Below, piece after piece: positions 50,304 to 61,825 of a stretch of 64,000 nt of DNA. This DNA is from Mortierella alpina (Eukaryota > Mortierellomycota > Mortierellomycetes > Mortierellales > Mortierellaceae). Under the pieces are notes generated by a model. That model did not search any database, had not been told where the DNA came from, and saw only the letters and a program-made list of their open reading frames with translations. The stretch spans positions 3,100,001-3,164,000 of the forward strand of contig JANATF010000004.1 of NCBI GenBank assembly GCA_029449245.1, read 5' to 3'. Within the stretch, counting starts at the first letter, position 1; every line of letters begins with the position of its first letter. Made by a program: the position numbers and the translations under genes.

Positions 50304-50514
50304 TCCAATGCTGAGGATGAAACGAAAGATGTTGTCCTGAAGTACTACTTACGCTTTCAATCCGCATGCTTCCCCATCCATAGGGTACCGAGCCATGTGA
50401 GTGAAAATCCTCGAGTTGATACTGTGTACAATGAAAACGAAACGAAAATAGGTCAGCAAAATGTCATAAGCAAGATGAAAGGCCGACGGAAGAGTTTTCA
50501 TTTCGAGCGCGTCA

Positions 50515-50601
50515 ATAGATCAGAATAAAATTTGGTATAAAGGGTTATCCACCATGGTCTCAGGTCGGAAGCAGAACTGAAAAATTGTGTCATCACTTGA
50601 A
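50515..50601 (-). ncRNA. Box C/D snoRNA, snR61/SNORD38-like, copy A
   Basis: C box GTGATGA at 50596-50590, D box CTGA at 50523-50520. The guide CAGTTCTGCTT (50579-50569), followed by CCGA as a degenerate D' box, is complementary over 11 nt to 25S AAGCAGAACTG, the segment guided by yeast snR61 and human SNORD38 (2'-O-methyl A by the plus-5 rule). tcaa before C and ttga beyond D can pair as a terminal stem. It is about 94% identical to copy B, 301 bp away. Confidence 0.75.
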
Positions 50602-50810
50602 GCTTGCAGGAAAACGAGGATCAATGTGCAAGGGCACATTGTTGTGAAGAAAATTGAAAGGGGACTAGGATGACTTACGATTTTCTAGAAGAAATCAGCG
50701 GTATCGATCAACCCAGAGAAGGACTGCAAAGATCCATAGTGATTGCGATCTAGGAAACAAGAGAAAGAAGGATGGTCAGATCGCATATTTCTCGAAGGCA
50801 CAGTACGCAC

Positions 50811-50888
50811 GCGTAAGGTGTGGAAGTCGATGAATCGTCAGATGGTAGTGCATGTTTCAATTGCTCAGGTGCTCGCTAGGAAACGGTA
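50811..50888 (-). ncRNA. Weak box C/D-like element in host intron 2
   Basis: ATGAGGA (imperfect C box) near 50893-50887 and CTGA near 50833, with an internal CTGA after gcgagcac. No rRNA match recognised. Kept only because it sits at the expected place in the series. Confidence 0.2.
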
Positions 50889-51147
50889 TGGAGTTATCCT
50901 CATTCGAATGAACTTCGAGAGATGTGGAAGAGATGTAGAAGGAAAAAAGATGAAGAAGCTTACCATTGAGATGCTCGGCTCGATGCCTCCACTGTGCCAC
51001 ATTGTCCTTTGTGTTTATGTCCAGGATACTCGAGTAGGACCTACAAGCGCGCCAGAGACAAAACGAGGCATTAGATAACCAAGCACTACTTTTTCTTTCT
51101 CAAGATTGACTCTGAGGATGGGTGAACCTCACAGTCTGCATGATGAA

Positions 51148-51241
51148 TTGGGTCAGAAACGAGGAATTCCATTTGGTTTACGAAAGATCCACATAGTATG
51201 TTCGGGGTATCATTTAGCGTACAACTTTTTCATCAGGAGTG
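51148..51241 (-). ncRNA. Box C/D snoRNA, snR57-like (18S guide)
   Basis: C box core TGATGA at 51235-51230 and D box CTGA at 51156-51153, 74 nt apart. The 14 nt directly 5' of the D box (ggaattcctcgttt, 51170-51157) are fully complementary to the 18S rRNA segment aaacgaggaattcc, which I recall as conserved near the 3' end of 18S. The D-box-plus-5 rule places the 2'-O-methyl on the G of aaacGagg, which by counting to Cm1639 is yeast Gm1572, the snR57 target. A C'-like ATGATA lies internally. It lies in the first intron of the host transcript. Confidence 0.75.
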
Positions 51242-51360
51242 ATCAAAGCGAGCGTGCAAGGGTAGGAGAACCAAGAGGAGGTGCTGAGGGAGACTTACTT
51301 CGAGAGTGGGTGGAGGTGTAGAGAAGAAAGAAGAGTGCAGCAGGATCGCGCGAGAATTTT

Positions 51361-52596
51361 TTTCTTATGTTTTTCCCAGTGTTGTGGGGCTTATGATATG
51401 ATTCCTGCTCCTCGCTATGGAGGCCGTCACTGAAGGCGCACTTGATCGCACTCCATACAACAGCCAAGGGACGATCCTCTTTCAAGGTTACTTGCTAGCA
51501 CACGTGCGGCCTGCAGGGAGAGCGAGGGACTGATAAACGCACGACGCACTGGCATGGATGGCATCATGCGCAAGGCAAGGCGACAGATGCGGTCGTCTGC
51601 TAGCATTCACACGCTCTGCCGGTGTAGAGGAAGGGCAATACCACCCCCTGCTTTTCGTTTGCTTTAAGAATACCCAACCACCATCAGTAGCACTTGTACA
51701 GACGCCAAAACAGACTGGGATGACATGCCTTGTGACCCAGAAAAAGGGGAGGTAGAAATAAGTCTGCGATGCGCGTACGGGCATGTAAGCAAGGACTAGA
51801 TGGTGGTGAGACTAAAGGACTAAAGGACATGATGCAATATGAATTACAGAATAGACTGAAAAGCAGTGAAGCCATGATCTTCCCGCACGTACAGCACGCC
51901 CCGCTTGTTGGTCCTAGGTTGGGTTGTTGATACTTTCTTCTTTGTTGCTGGACCTGACGTTGATGGGGTGACCTATTGGTGAAATAAGATATAGGGGCTA
52001 CAGGCACTGCAACATGGCACGCACGCTCATCGCCCTGCTGGCAAAGTGGGGTGTCGTTTGCCGGATAGTCCAATTGGGAGCTCTATCTCCTTGAGCCTCC
52101 TCTCCCGACGCCTCTGTAACTGTACAGCGCAAGCCAACGTTGTGCAGCGCTGGTCAAGCGAATATGCAGTGGGAGGTCATGTCGCCCAGGAAATAGCCCC
52201 TTTCCACGGTGAGCACTCGTGTCCTCGCCGATTTGTTATAAAGACGGGGTGTGGCCGAGAGACCAGCAGAATCAACAACCTGTTCATCTACGCCGTTTAA
52301 AACCTCACCATCGCCCTTGTACTCTCCTTCTCTCTTTTTCTTTCTCCCTCACTCTCTTTCTCTCTCTCTCTCTCACCCTCACCCTCGCTCTCTTTCTCTG
52401 TTCTCCTCCCTGCTTCTCCCCTTCGGCGTCTTTGCATCCTATCAGCTCAAGAATCGGCTTGATCGTTTCCCGCCTAAATCCGTCCTGCCTTCCTAGAAAA
52501 CACTTCAGTGAGCTACCCTCTCCACGTCGCACGCAACCCACTCTCTGCAACAATACCCAAAGAATACCTTCCACCACCTAGCTAATATCACCCACC
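51361..52596. other. Divergent upstream region of snoRNA host and PH gene
   Basis: Likely promoters for the snoRNA host (minus) and the PH gene (plus). A TATA-like tataaag is at 52237-52243 and a long CT-rich leader (52320-52440) precedes the PH ATG. Short minus-strand ORFs at 51488-52073 show no family features and are not called. Confidence 0.5.
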
Positions 52597-54706
52597 ATGA
52601 CCAAGACTGACGAAGCATCCGTGCAGGTTGAGGTCGCAGTGACCGTCACCCCCGAGGCAGAGAGCGCCTCCGCCACAAAGTCTGTGGAGGAGGAAGAGGA
52701 GGACATTGACATCGAGGGCGGCTACCTCCAGAAGCGCGGCACCAACCCCCTCAACCCCTGGAACAAGCGCTATTTTGCCTTTGGAACCGAGCCCATCGAC
52801 CTGAACAACCTTCGAACGTTCCACAAGCGCAACGAGCGTCGAGTCAAGGCCTCGGCTGTCAAAGCACCCGAGCCTGCACCCGCCGAGGCAGCTCCTTCGG
52901 AAGTGGCTGCAGGAAAGGCACCCGCCACGGATGCCGCGGCCACGACCGCTGTTGTTGCTGCTGAGCCTGCTCCTGAAAAGAAGATTCAAGAAGTGTACGA
53001 GGAGGCAAACAAGGACACGCTTGTCAAGGTCGCGCTCGCCAACGCCAAGGGTACGGGTCAGCTGTACTATCATCAATCTGACGACAAGCTGCACCGACAG
53101 AACGTTCTGGGCATCATCAATCTCCGCGATGTGAACTCTGTCCAGCAGATTGAAAAGTCGTCCAAGAACCGCTCCTTCGTCGTGAGCACCAAGAACCGCG
53201 ACTACCACTTTTCGGCCGAGTCTCCCCAGAAGGCCAAGGGATGGGTCAAGGCCATCCAAGAAAAGTCTGAAGCGGCCAAGGCGGAAGAGGACCCCTACAG
53301 CAACCCTCAGTTCCAGGATGTGTACAAAAAGCTTGGTAAGACCGGTAGCTCGAAAAAGTGGTTGCATGAGCCCTTTCGTATCTGTGGATCCTATCACGTC
53401 GCGCTAAAATCTCTTTCCCCCTTCCTCGTAACACAGTCGCAAGAGAAGCTTTCAGCCATGCCGCCAACTCTGCCAGCATTGTTGCTGACAATGAGATCAA
53501 CTCTGATGGTGAGCCCGATGACATTGAGATTGAGAACGGCACCCCTGTTGTCAAGAAGCGCAAGTCCTTCTTTGGCTTCTCGGCCATCACCACGAGCCAC
53601 GAGAAGAAAAAGGCGGACGGTATCACCAGCGAGGTGTCGACCGAGCAGAAGCAAGACCTCACCCATGTCCAGGACGACGGTGTCGATGCGCTCAAGACCC
53701 ACGAGTCCCAGAATGCTGTCTCTCACACCACAGACGCTGTCGCTGCTCCTCCTGCCGAGGCACCCAAGTCGCCCAAGGCCAAGAGCGGAGGCTTTAGCCT
53801 GTTTGGCAAGAAATCGCCCAAGACTGAAGAGCCTCCAGCTCTTCCAGCTGAGCACCACCCCCTCACTGTGGACGAGGCTAAGGCCCAGGCTTTGAAAGCT
53901 GTTGATGATGCTGTGGAGGCGAGCAAGGCCAAGGCTGAGGAGGCCAAGAAGGATACACCTCCAGCACCACCTGCACCCGAAAAGAAGCCCAGCTTCTTGG
54001 CTGGCCTCTTTGGCAAAAAACCTGTAAGTGTGCCCCTGGAGTCTTGCATATGCGCTGAAGATTAAGGAGCCTTTTTTGCAATTATATCCTTTGGTTTACT
54101 TACAATACCGCTCTTGGTCCACGCTTGTCATTCCACAAACAGGTTCCTCCACCAGCACCTGCACCTGTTGCAAATGAAGAGACCGTGGTCGTGTCCTCTG
54201 AGAAGAACGTTTCGGATGTAGTCACGGCAGAAGGCGAGGTCACGTCGCAATCCTCGGGCGGATTCTTCTCGCGCGTAATCAAGGGCCAGGACAAGAACGA
54301 GGTGGAGGTCAAGTCGGCCGAGGTGGCGTCCGAGGATGTTGTCACTGCTGAGGGATCAACACATGTGCAGCACATTGAGGGCACGGATGCCAATGTCGCC
54401 AACAAGGATGGCGAGCAGAGGGTGGATCTGTCGACGACTGACGAGACAGTGGCCACGGCCGACAAGGTGGATGGCAATGAGCTGAAGGTGGACCGCAAGC
54501 CGTCGCTTCTGAAGAGGCTGAGTGGAGCTGTGCGCGCGACGATGACACCCGCACCCCTTGCGGCGGCCGCCGAGGAGGGTGTGCAGGTGGAGAAGACTGT
54601 TGTGGAAGAGTCCGAGACCACGACTGAGGCAGCGGGCGAGACTGCGGTGGAGGACACCAAGGTGGCCGAGGTGGCAGTCGAGGTGGCAGTCGAGGCTGCA
54701 GCGTAG
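52597..54706 (+). CDS. PH-domain protein with repeated K-S-F-x-G-L-F-G-K-type motifs
   Basis: Three exons, 52597-53335, 53437-54023 and 54143-54706, give 629 residues. A PH domain spans about 42-228: GGYLQKRGTNPLNPWNKRYFAF, a long A/P/E-rich insertion (about 85-130), QLYYHQSDDKLHRQNVLG, INLRDVNSVQQIEKSSKNR, SFVVSTKNRDYHFSAES and the final Trp helix KAKGWVKAIQEK. The tail is acidic/basic, alanine-rich and disordered, punctuated by short hydrophobic-basic motifs: KKRKSFFGFS, GGFSLFGKKSP, PSFLAGLFGKKP, GGFFSRVIKG and KPSLLKRLSG. The domain layout recalls fission-yeast Meu6-like PH proteins; lipid binding at the plasma membrane is inferred. A long CT-rich leader and TATA-like element upstream suggest strong expression. 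Confidence 0.85.
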
Positions 54707-55029
54707 TGGGTGGCAGTGGGTCCATAATTCGATCGCGACTTTTCTAGGCGATTCTGCAATATACAGAAATGGGAAAAAAAAAGAAGTGACTTCTGCCTGA
54801 CTGAGACGCATGGAAAAAAGTAAAAAAAGCTCGACCGCGCATTGCTTTTCGCTCTTCTCGTTTCTCCTCGCCATCGACCCATCCTCATTGTGTCCTTGAC
54901 ACTCTGTCCGCCTTTCCTCCTCGCCCACTCGGCCACTCTCGTTCCTTTGCTCCGAGCCAAGCTCATTCACACACCCCCCCACATTCACACTCTGCACGCC
55001 ACTCGCAATCTGCACATTCGTCTGCCGCC
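54707..55029. other. Intergenic region before HSP78
   Basis: 323 bp: 3' end of the PH gene with A-rich tracts (54775-54832), then a CT-rich leader with CA runs up to the HSP78 ATG. Nothing else seen. Confidence 0.5.
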
Positions 55030-58000
55030 ATGTTCACCCTGACCGCTCGCACTGGCCCCTCAACGGCCGCCGTCTATGCAGCTGCGTGCGTGGGCAGATC
55101 GCATCTGCGGAACTCCTTCAGGCTGCTCTCGACAAGCTCCACAGCCGCCACAAGGCCATCCATGCTCCCTGCCGCCAACAACGCTCGTCGCGGGGTTCTT
55201 TCTTCCCGATACAGCCTACTAGCCACTGCCGCCTTGCACGGAACCAAGTCTGGGCACACAGCGGTTCCCTGGCTTGGAGCTGCGCGCTTGTACCAAACAG
55301 GTATGTGTAAAACGCCGTGGCCATGCTTTCATACGATCCAGCAGCATGATCGTGGTCATACAAAGAACTAAGACATGTTGTCCACCCGTATAATCAGGAC
55401 GAGGTGGGCCACAAGGATTTCGAATCCAACCTACTCCAGAACAGAGCCAAAAGGGAAAGGCGCTCGAATTGTATGTAAGTGAACAGCAGATAGCGTGCTT
55501 GTGGCGGTTAGCATAATGGTCTTGCCATCTCGGAGGATGCCTGTGCTGATCCGTTCATCTACCTTGTGTAGGGCACCGATCTAACAAAACGCGCCTCAGA
55601 GGGAAAACTTGACCCTGTTATCGGTCGCGAGGAAGAAATTCGTCGAACCATCCAAGGTAACAGATTTTCTAGTAGCCATTCCTTGGGCAGCATTCACAAT
55701 GTCGCTTACTTCGAGAACCGTCCACTCAATCGCTGTCCTCCTTATGCCCATTATCCTTTAGTGCTTTCTCGAAGGACAAAAAACAATCCAGTACTGATTG
55801 GAGAGGCAGGAGTAGGCAAGACCAGTATTGCTGAAGGACTGGCTCAACGCATTGTCAACGGCGAGGTGCCAGAATCCATCAAAGACAAACGCGTCATTTC
55901 ACTTGATCTGGGAGCTCTAGTTGCTGGAGCCAAATATCGGTATGTATTTCGACACAAACATACCCGAGCCATCCTGAACGGATACAATCAAGATACGTGT
56001 GACTTATACTCTTGTTCTCATGAACCGATAGAGGTGAATTCGAGGAGAGGCTCAAGGCTGTTTTGCAGGATGTCACAGACGAGGAAGGGAAAATCATCCT
56101 GTTCATCGATGAACTGCACACGCTCTTGGGCCTAGGAAAGTCGGAAGGTGCAATGGACGCTGGAAACATGCTCAAGCCAGCGCTTGCTAGAGGTACACTC
56201 CACTGCTGTGGAGCGACCACGATTGACGAGTACCGCAAGTACATTGAGAAAGACCCAGCACTGGCGCGTCGATTCCAATCCGTCATGGTATCAGAGCCCT
56301 CTGTCGAGGACACCATCTCAATCTTGCGTGGCCTCAAGGAACGATACGAGGTGCACCACGGAGTTCGGATCGCGGATTCTGCATTGGTTGCTGCAGCAGT
56401 TCAAAGTCACCGATATATCACAGACCGGTTCTTGCCCGACAAAGCCATCGACCTCGTTGACGAGGCTTGTTCAAAACTCAGACTGCAGCAGGAAAGCAAG
56501 CCGGACGTCATTGAGAGTTTGGATCGAGGCATCGTCACTATGGAGATCGAGCTCGAGAGTTTGAAGAAGGAGACAGACCCACTCTCGGTTTCTAGACGCA
56601 ACAAGCTGGAAGAGGATTTGACCAACAAGAAGAAAGAGTCTCAGCGACTGACTCAGATCTGGAAGGAGGAGAGGTATGTAGAAAATGTTTGATGCCATAT
56701 GACGGTACTTGCTCTTGCTCGCGGATCAAAATGTGTGTCCTTAACTCAAGTCGTCACGTCTTCTTTTATAGAGAAAAGTTGGACAAGATCAAGAGCACCA
56801 AGGCGGACCTCGAGCAGGCCCGAATTGACCTTGAAGCCGCCCAGCGCAAGGGAGACTTTTCTCGCGCCTCGGAGCTCCGTTATGGAGTCATCCCTACTTT
56901 GGAGGCAAAACTCCCAAAGGAGGAGACAGTCCCTATGGATGCAATCGAGGGAGCGCTATCCGACACCGAATCAGAGGACACTCGCATGCGGCCTTTGGGA
57001 ACCCAGGAGGAGGTGGAGAGCCTCATCCATGAGCGCGTCACTGCGGATGATATCTCGCGCGTCGTCGCTAGAATGACGGGTATCCCAGTCCAGGTAAGGA
57101 CAATCGATCCTACCCATGATTGCCATGTATAGAAGAATTGAATATTATTGCTAATCGCATTTTCCATTATATGCACTGCAAATGTACATTAGAATTTGCT
57201 AAAGGGTGAAAAGGAACGTCTTTTGGGCATGGAGGCTGCTCTGTCCGAGCGCGTGGTGGGTCAGGATGAGGCCATCTCAGCAGTGTCGGAGGCTGTACGT
57301 TTGAGCCGTGCAGGTCTTTCGAGCCCAACCCGTCCAATTGCGTCGTTTCTCTTCCTTGGGCCTACTGGTGTGGGAAAGGTAAAGGATGTGTGCTGGTCGC
57401 TTTTGTGCACGCTTTTTTTTGAATATAGCACCGATCTTACTAACAGCATTTTCAACACACACACACACACACTCTCTCTCATTAGACTGAGCTGTGCAAG
57501 GCGATTGCCAAGTTCCTCTTTGACACAGAAAACGCCATTGTTCGTATCGATATGTCCGAGTACATGGAAAAGTTTTCGACTTCGCGTTTGATTGGTGCTC
57601 CACCGGGCTATGTGGGCCACGAGGAAGGTGGCGAGTTGACAGAGGCGATCCGTCGCAAGCCCTATGCGGTGATCCTGTTTGACGAGATGGAGAAGGCCAA
57701 CAAGGACGTCTTCAACTTGATGCTCCAGGTCCTGGATGACGGTCGCTTGACTGATTCACAAGGCAGGACCGTGGACTTTAGGAACACGCTCATCATCATG
57801 ACCTCAAACCTGGGTGCAGATATGCTCGCACTCGCAGAAGATGACAGCTCCGCACGAACACCTTCGACCGTCGCCAAGTTACGCAAGGGAAGCGTGGGCG
57901 ACGAGAGCAAAGTGACCGATATGGAGAAAGAGGCTGTCATGCAAGTGGTCAGACGGCACTTTGCGCCAGAGTTTGTGAACCGCATTGATGACATGGTAGG

Positions 58001-58401
58001 TCATGAGCTTTTGAAAGGCATAATGCATATTGCATTTCTGTTTTTTGACACGTAGTTCGCTTCCTCTGACACTTTTCATCTGACATTAGGTCGTGTTTAA
58101 TCGTCTGTCGCACAGTGCCATCCGCGATATTGTCGATGTGCGTCTGCGCGAAGTCCAAACCCGCCTTGATGATCGCAGGATCACGATTGCTGCAGATGCG
58201 GAAGCCAAGGAGTGGCTCACGAACCGAGGGTACAGCTCAGCTTATGGTGCGCGCCCATTGAACCGTGTGATCCAGAAGCAACTGCTACAGCCTCTGGCTA
58301 AGCTGATTATCGAGGGCAAGGTCAAGGTTGGAGAGCAGGTCGATATTACGGTGGAGAATGATCAGCTCAAAGTCCTTCCGGCTGTAGAGCACAAGAAGTA
58401 A
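55030..58401 (+). CDS. HSP78: Mitochondrial ClpB/Hsp104-family disaggregase Hsp78
   Basis: Nine exons: 55030-55300, 55398-55474, 55572-55656, 55762-55939, 56032-56673, 56772-57093, 57193-57378, 57486-57995, 58090-58401; 860 residues (yeast Hsp78 811). An N-terminal Ser/Ala/Arg-rich leader ([19 protein letters not shown]) predicts mitochondrial import. As in Hsp78, the Clp N-domain is missing and the protein goes straight to [26 protein letters not shown]1: Walker A GEAGVGKT (158-165), Walker [12 protein letters not shown] ClpB-type coiled-coil middle domain follows ([20 protein letters not shown]), which distinguishes it from ClpA/C/X. AAA2: Walker A GPTGVGKT (581-588, split by intron 7 between K and T), Walker [11 protein letters not shown], sensor 1 TSNLG, sensor 2 GARPLNR. 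A family substrate-channel motif GYVGHEEGG is present. It resolubilises matrix proteins with mtHsp70 after heat stress. Confidence 0.95.
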
Positions 58402-58591
58402 CTTGTGATGATTGAATGGCACACCCTTTTCCTGTTGTTGTTGGTGTCAAGTGATATCAAGCAAGCCAGCACAACAAGCGACAAGCGACGTGGATTTCAA
58501 GAACAGGGACAGTTCATAGTGGAAAAAACATTGTTGGTGGGTCTAGCAAGGATATATAAAATATGACAGGAAAAAACAAAAGGTTGCTGGC

Positions 58592-60565
58592 TTAAGCAGA
58601 GTACTGCTTCTCCAAAATCTTAGCAATGGTCTGGAGTTGGATGTTGCTGGTTCTAAAGAGGTTCCGCAAAGACGCCAGAAGATAGAAGAGAAAGGCATTC
58701 ATGGTTAGTGTTGTAAATGAAGCATGGGAGCATGAACAAGTCTATCCAATTCATTTTACTTACCCCTCGTAGATGGCACCAATCTTGCAGTCGCGGTAAA
58801 ACTTCTCGATGGGGAAATCGCGGGTGAAGCCGATTCCACCAGCCCACTCGATGCAGCGAGAGGCAGTGCGCTCAGCGACCTGGGAGGCATAAAGCTTGGC
58901 CATAGCAGCCTCCTTGACAAAGGGCTTGCCCTGCTCCTTCAGACGGGCGGCGTTGTAGGTCAACAGCCTAGCGGCCTCAATGTCGACGGCGACCTGGGCG
59001 TACTGCTGCTGCATTCCCTGGAAGGAACCGATCACAGAACCAAACTGCTTGCGCTGGAAGAGGTAAGGCATAGTGGCGTCAAAGGCGCCCTGGGCAAGTC
59101 CCAACATCTGGGCAGCGATACCAATACGGCCCTCGTTCAAGATCTCAATGGCATACTTGTAGCCCTTTCCGACCTCGCCCAAGACGTTGCTGGCGGGAAC
59201 GACAATGTCATCAAAGTTGAGGGTGCAGGTGGAGGAGGCGCGAATTCCGAGCTTGGACTCCTTCTTGCCGACCTTGACACCCATGGACTTGTCGACGACG
59301 AAGCAGGTGATACCCTTATAGCCCTTCTCGGGAGCAACGTTGGCAAAGACCAAGAAGATCTCGGCCTCACCCGAGTTGGTGATCCACATCTTGGTGCCGT
59401 TAAGGATGTAGTTGTCGCCGTCCTTGACAGCGCGGGTCTGGAGAGCAAAGGCATCCGAGCCAGAGCCGGCCTCGGACAAGCAGAAGCATCCGACAGTGTC
59501 AGTGGCGAGGCGGGGCAGGTAGCGGTCCTTGATGTCGTCCGAAGCGTACTTGCGGAACAACGTGTTCACGAGCGTGTTCTGTGTGCACAACAAGCGTAAG
59601 CGAGAAGGAAAGAAGGAGTGAGCATGGGCAAAGGGAAATCCAGTGTGTGCTTCAAACGAGTTCCCCGAGGTTGAGTTGATCACATATGCGGACATGACTG
59701 TACCTGGACGTCGCAGATGACCGAGATGGAAGGGTCGACCTTGGCGAGCTCCTCGATGGTGAGAATGGCGGACATGAACGAGGACTCGGAGCCTTCGTAC
59801 TTGGACTCGGTCTCAATACCCATCAACTAGAGATCAAGAGGCAGAGCGAACACGATAGTAAGCAAAAAGTCGAAGACGACAACCTGGCTTGTGAGGCACG
59901 CGTGGGAAAAATCAAGGTCCAATGTTTGAAAAGATTTCTCCGCTCCCAAGCTGGAGTGGGAAAGTGCAACTTACACCCTGCTCAAACAAGCCCTTGAGAA
60001 CATCCTTGTCCAGCTTCTCGACCTCGTCCATGTGGGCGACCTTGGGCTGGACAATATCCTGGGCAAAGCGAGCAACTAGGGGTTGGGCGAAGAGAACTGA
60101 TCAGCAACCATGATCTGATCCAGATTATCCGTAGCTAGTTGCCATCCACAGCACATCAGGAAAAGCAAACTCCTCGTACCAGAGTCGCGCAAGAGCTCCT
60201 CATCCTCGGTCAAGGTGTGAAGGGAGGCAATGTTGGAGCGAGCGACGGCAGCCTGGGAGAAGAATCTATGTTTGAAGATGTAGGGATGTGAAAGTGGGTT
60301 GTGTTTGTTAAACCAGCTGTCGCATGCGCTAACGGGCCACGAATGTGATTTGCTCGTATGCTGCTATGCTGTGTCGAAGCGAAGGACAAGGCTTGGTGCA
60401 TGGACAATGAGGAGTGTCGAGTCTGCGATCACGCCAAGTGGGCCCTGACAGGCCAAGGCAGGACAGGACGGGACAAGAAGTGAAGTTTTACCGAGGGCGG
60501 ATCGCGTTCAAAGCAGCAGGCCTTGCGATGGCCGAGGCGAGACGGGGACGGATGGCAGCGAACAT
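58592..60565 (-). CDS. Short/branched-chain acyl-CoA dehydrogenase, mitochondrial
   Basis: Six exons on the minus strand: 60565-60492, 60265-60180, 60075-59975, 59826-59704, 59578-58764, 58652-58592; 419 residues. The leader [20 protein letters not shown] is a clear mitochondrial presequence, cut near [12 protein letters not shown]/substrate blocks: [97 protein letters not shown], and the catalytic glutamate in [16 protein letters not shown]. The strongest resemblance is to ACADSB (2-methylbutyryl-CoA dehydrogenase), which acts in isoleucine breakdown and short-chain beta-oxidation in the matrix and passes electrons to ETF. It converges with HSP78 (stop codons about 190 bp apart). Exon 2 needs the acceptor at 60266, not the later cag at 60253, to keep frame. 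Confidence 0.93.
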
Positions 60566-61825
60566 GACGGGGCTGAGAAGTGGTGTTGATGAGAAGAGTG
60601 GAGAGAATGGGACTGAGAATGGGAATGAGGAGAGGAGAGAAGAGTGAGGGAGCGGAAGAGAGCGAGGCGGAAGACGGAAAGTGGAAGGGGGAGGTGGGGG
60701 AAGTGGCAGACACACAACACTTGAGGGGGAGACAGCGACACTCAGGGCTGCAGCCAGTCAGAAGAGAGCGCGATGCGCTTGTCTCCCGGGCCTTGTTCTT
60801 AGGATTTTCACGTGTGTGCCTTGCTTGGACACTCCACCGTTTCTGTAGGAGCTGATGCAGTGCACCTGTCTACATGTTTGTACTTTGTAGTGTACTCTAG
60901 CCCGAAAGTGCTGGCACAGAGCGAGGTCCGGCGCCACGCGACAGACACAGGCGAAATAGGGTTACTGTGCAAGTGTTTGCATCGCCTGCGGGCTTGTTGT
61001 TGCATCTCGCTCGACTCAAACCTAGCAAGGCGCTGTACATGATCCTTCAATGCTCCTCTGTTTGCATACAGGGTATCTCATTCCCATTGTTTGACATTCC
61101 TTGGTCTTCTGAAGGCTACCAGCAACAGCAACGACAACAACAACAACAACAGCGACAACAATGGTAACGGTGCGACAAAGGATGCAATGACTATACTGTA
61201 TCCGTCTCTCGATGGAGAGATGCTCTTCATACTATGCTATATACGCACAAGAATGTCAGGATGCTCCATCGGAAAGACAAGGCATCCAAGTATCGACAGG
61301 CCAGTCGCTGGGAAGCAGCAGGCATGTCTGCAAGATCAGGAGAGGGCCGGACAGAGTGGCGGATGATCGAGAACAACAATGACTCGAACGATGGCTGCAA
61401 TATGAAATTCTTTTTCGGTTCGCCTCTTCTGTCTTGTAGTCAGTCCGTCAGTCCTGTGCCCCTGTTGGCTCAGGGACTGAAGTAAAAGAGACTCATTTTC
61501 ATCTCTGTTTCTTTTCTTCTTGTCCTTCATTCTGCAACCCATTTGTCTCCCGCCCACGCCAACCTCCCATCCCTCCAAAGCCAACGCAGACCCCAGCGTC
61601 TACTCCTCACCCGTTCACTCCTCGAGTCCAACCCTCCTGTTCATCCTCTCGGACGGAGCTTGTCGACGACACGAGCCAGTCTCCCACTCTCAGCGTTTGA
61701 TCCTACTGTATAGTCCGATCGACCGTGCGGCTCGTCAATTCCCTTGAGCCTCTTTGAATCTTCAGTGACCCCCACTCCATCTTCTACTTCCACCCCAATC
61801 GCCTTTACACCACCCCCGAGTCGCC
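60566..61825. other. Divergent intergenic region, acyl-CoA dehydrogenase and carrier
   Basis: 1.26 kb between two divergent starts. Purine-rich GA tract near 60600-60680 (CT-rich leader of the minus-strand gene), a CAA repeat at about 61120-61160, and a CT-rich leader before 61826. No supported gene. Confidence 0.5.

Larger units (their letters stand above)
48868..51360 (-). ncRNA. Candidate non-coding snoRNA host gene (multi-intron, minus strand)
   Basis: On the minus strand, consensus 5' splice sites begin at 51298 (gtaagt), 50963 (gtaagc), 50678 (gtaagt), 50352 (gtaagt), 50047 (gtatgt), 49755 (gtatgt), 49464 (gtgagt) and 49183 (gtaagc), spaced 335, 285, 326, 305, 292, 291 and 281 bp. A weaker one is at 48868. 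Acceptors can be proposed, for example cgcttgtag at 51041, tttcctag near 50755 and cattgtacacag near 50421. The presumed exons have stops in all frames (for instance before the donor at 50678), so the spliced RNA looks non-coding. Six introns contain box C/D snoRNA signatures, three kinds with recognisable rRNA guides. The first exon ends in a pyrimidine-rich leader (ctcttctttcttctctacacc), reminiscent of 5'-TOP host genes such as GAS5/UHG. Ends are approximate. I inferred exons by eye, so details may be wrong even if the cluster is right. Confidence 0.6.

Noticed and set aside
49428-51321. Short ORFs on both strands between 49.4 and 51.3 kb, and a possible two-exon CDS from ATG 51002
   Set aside because: The frames are of chance length, carry no family features and close before the consensus donors. 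Box C/D snoRNAs explain the conserved blocks better.
55505-55545. tRNA A-box-like ttagcataatgg in Hsp78 intron 2
   Set aside because: No B box (GGTTCRANNCC) and no acceptor-stem pairing nearby.
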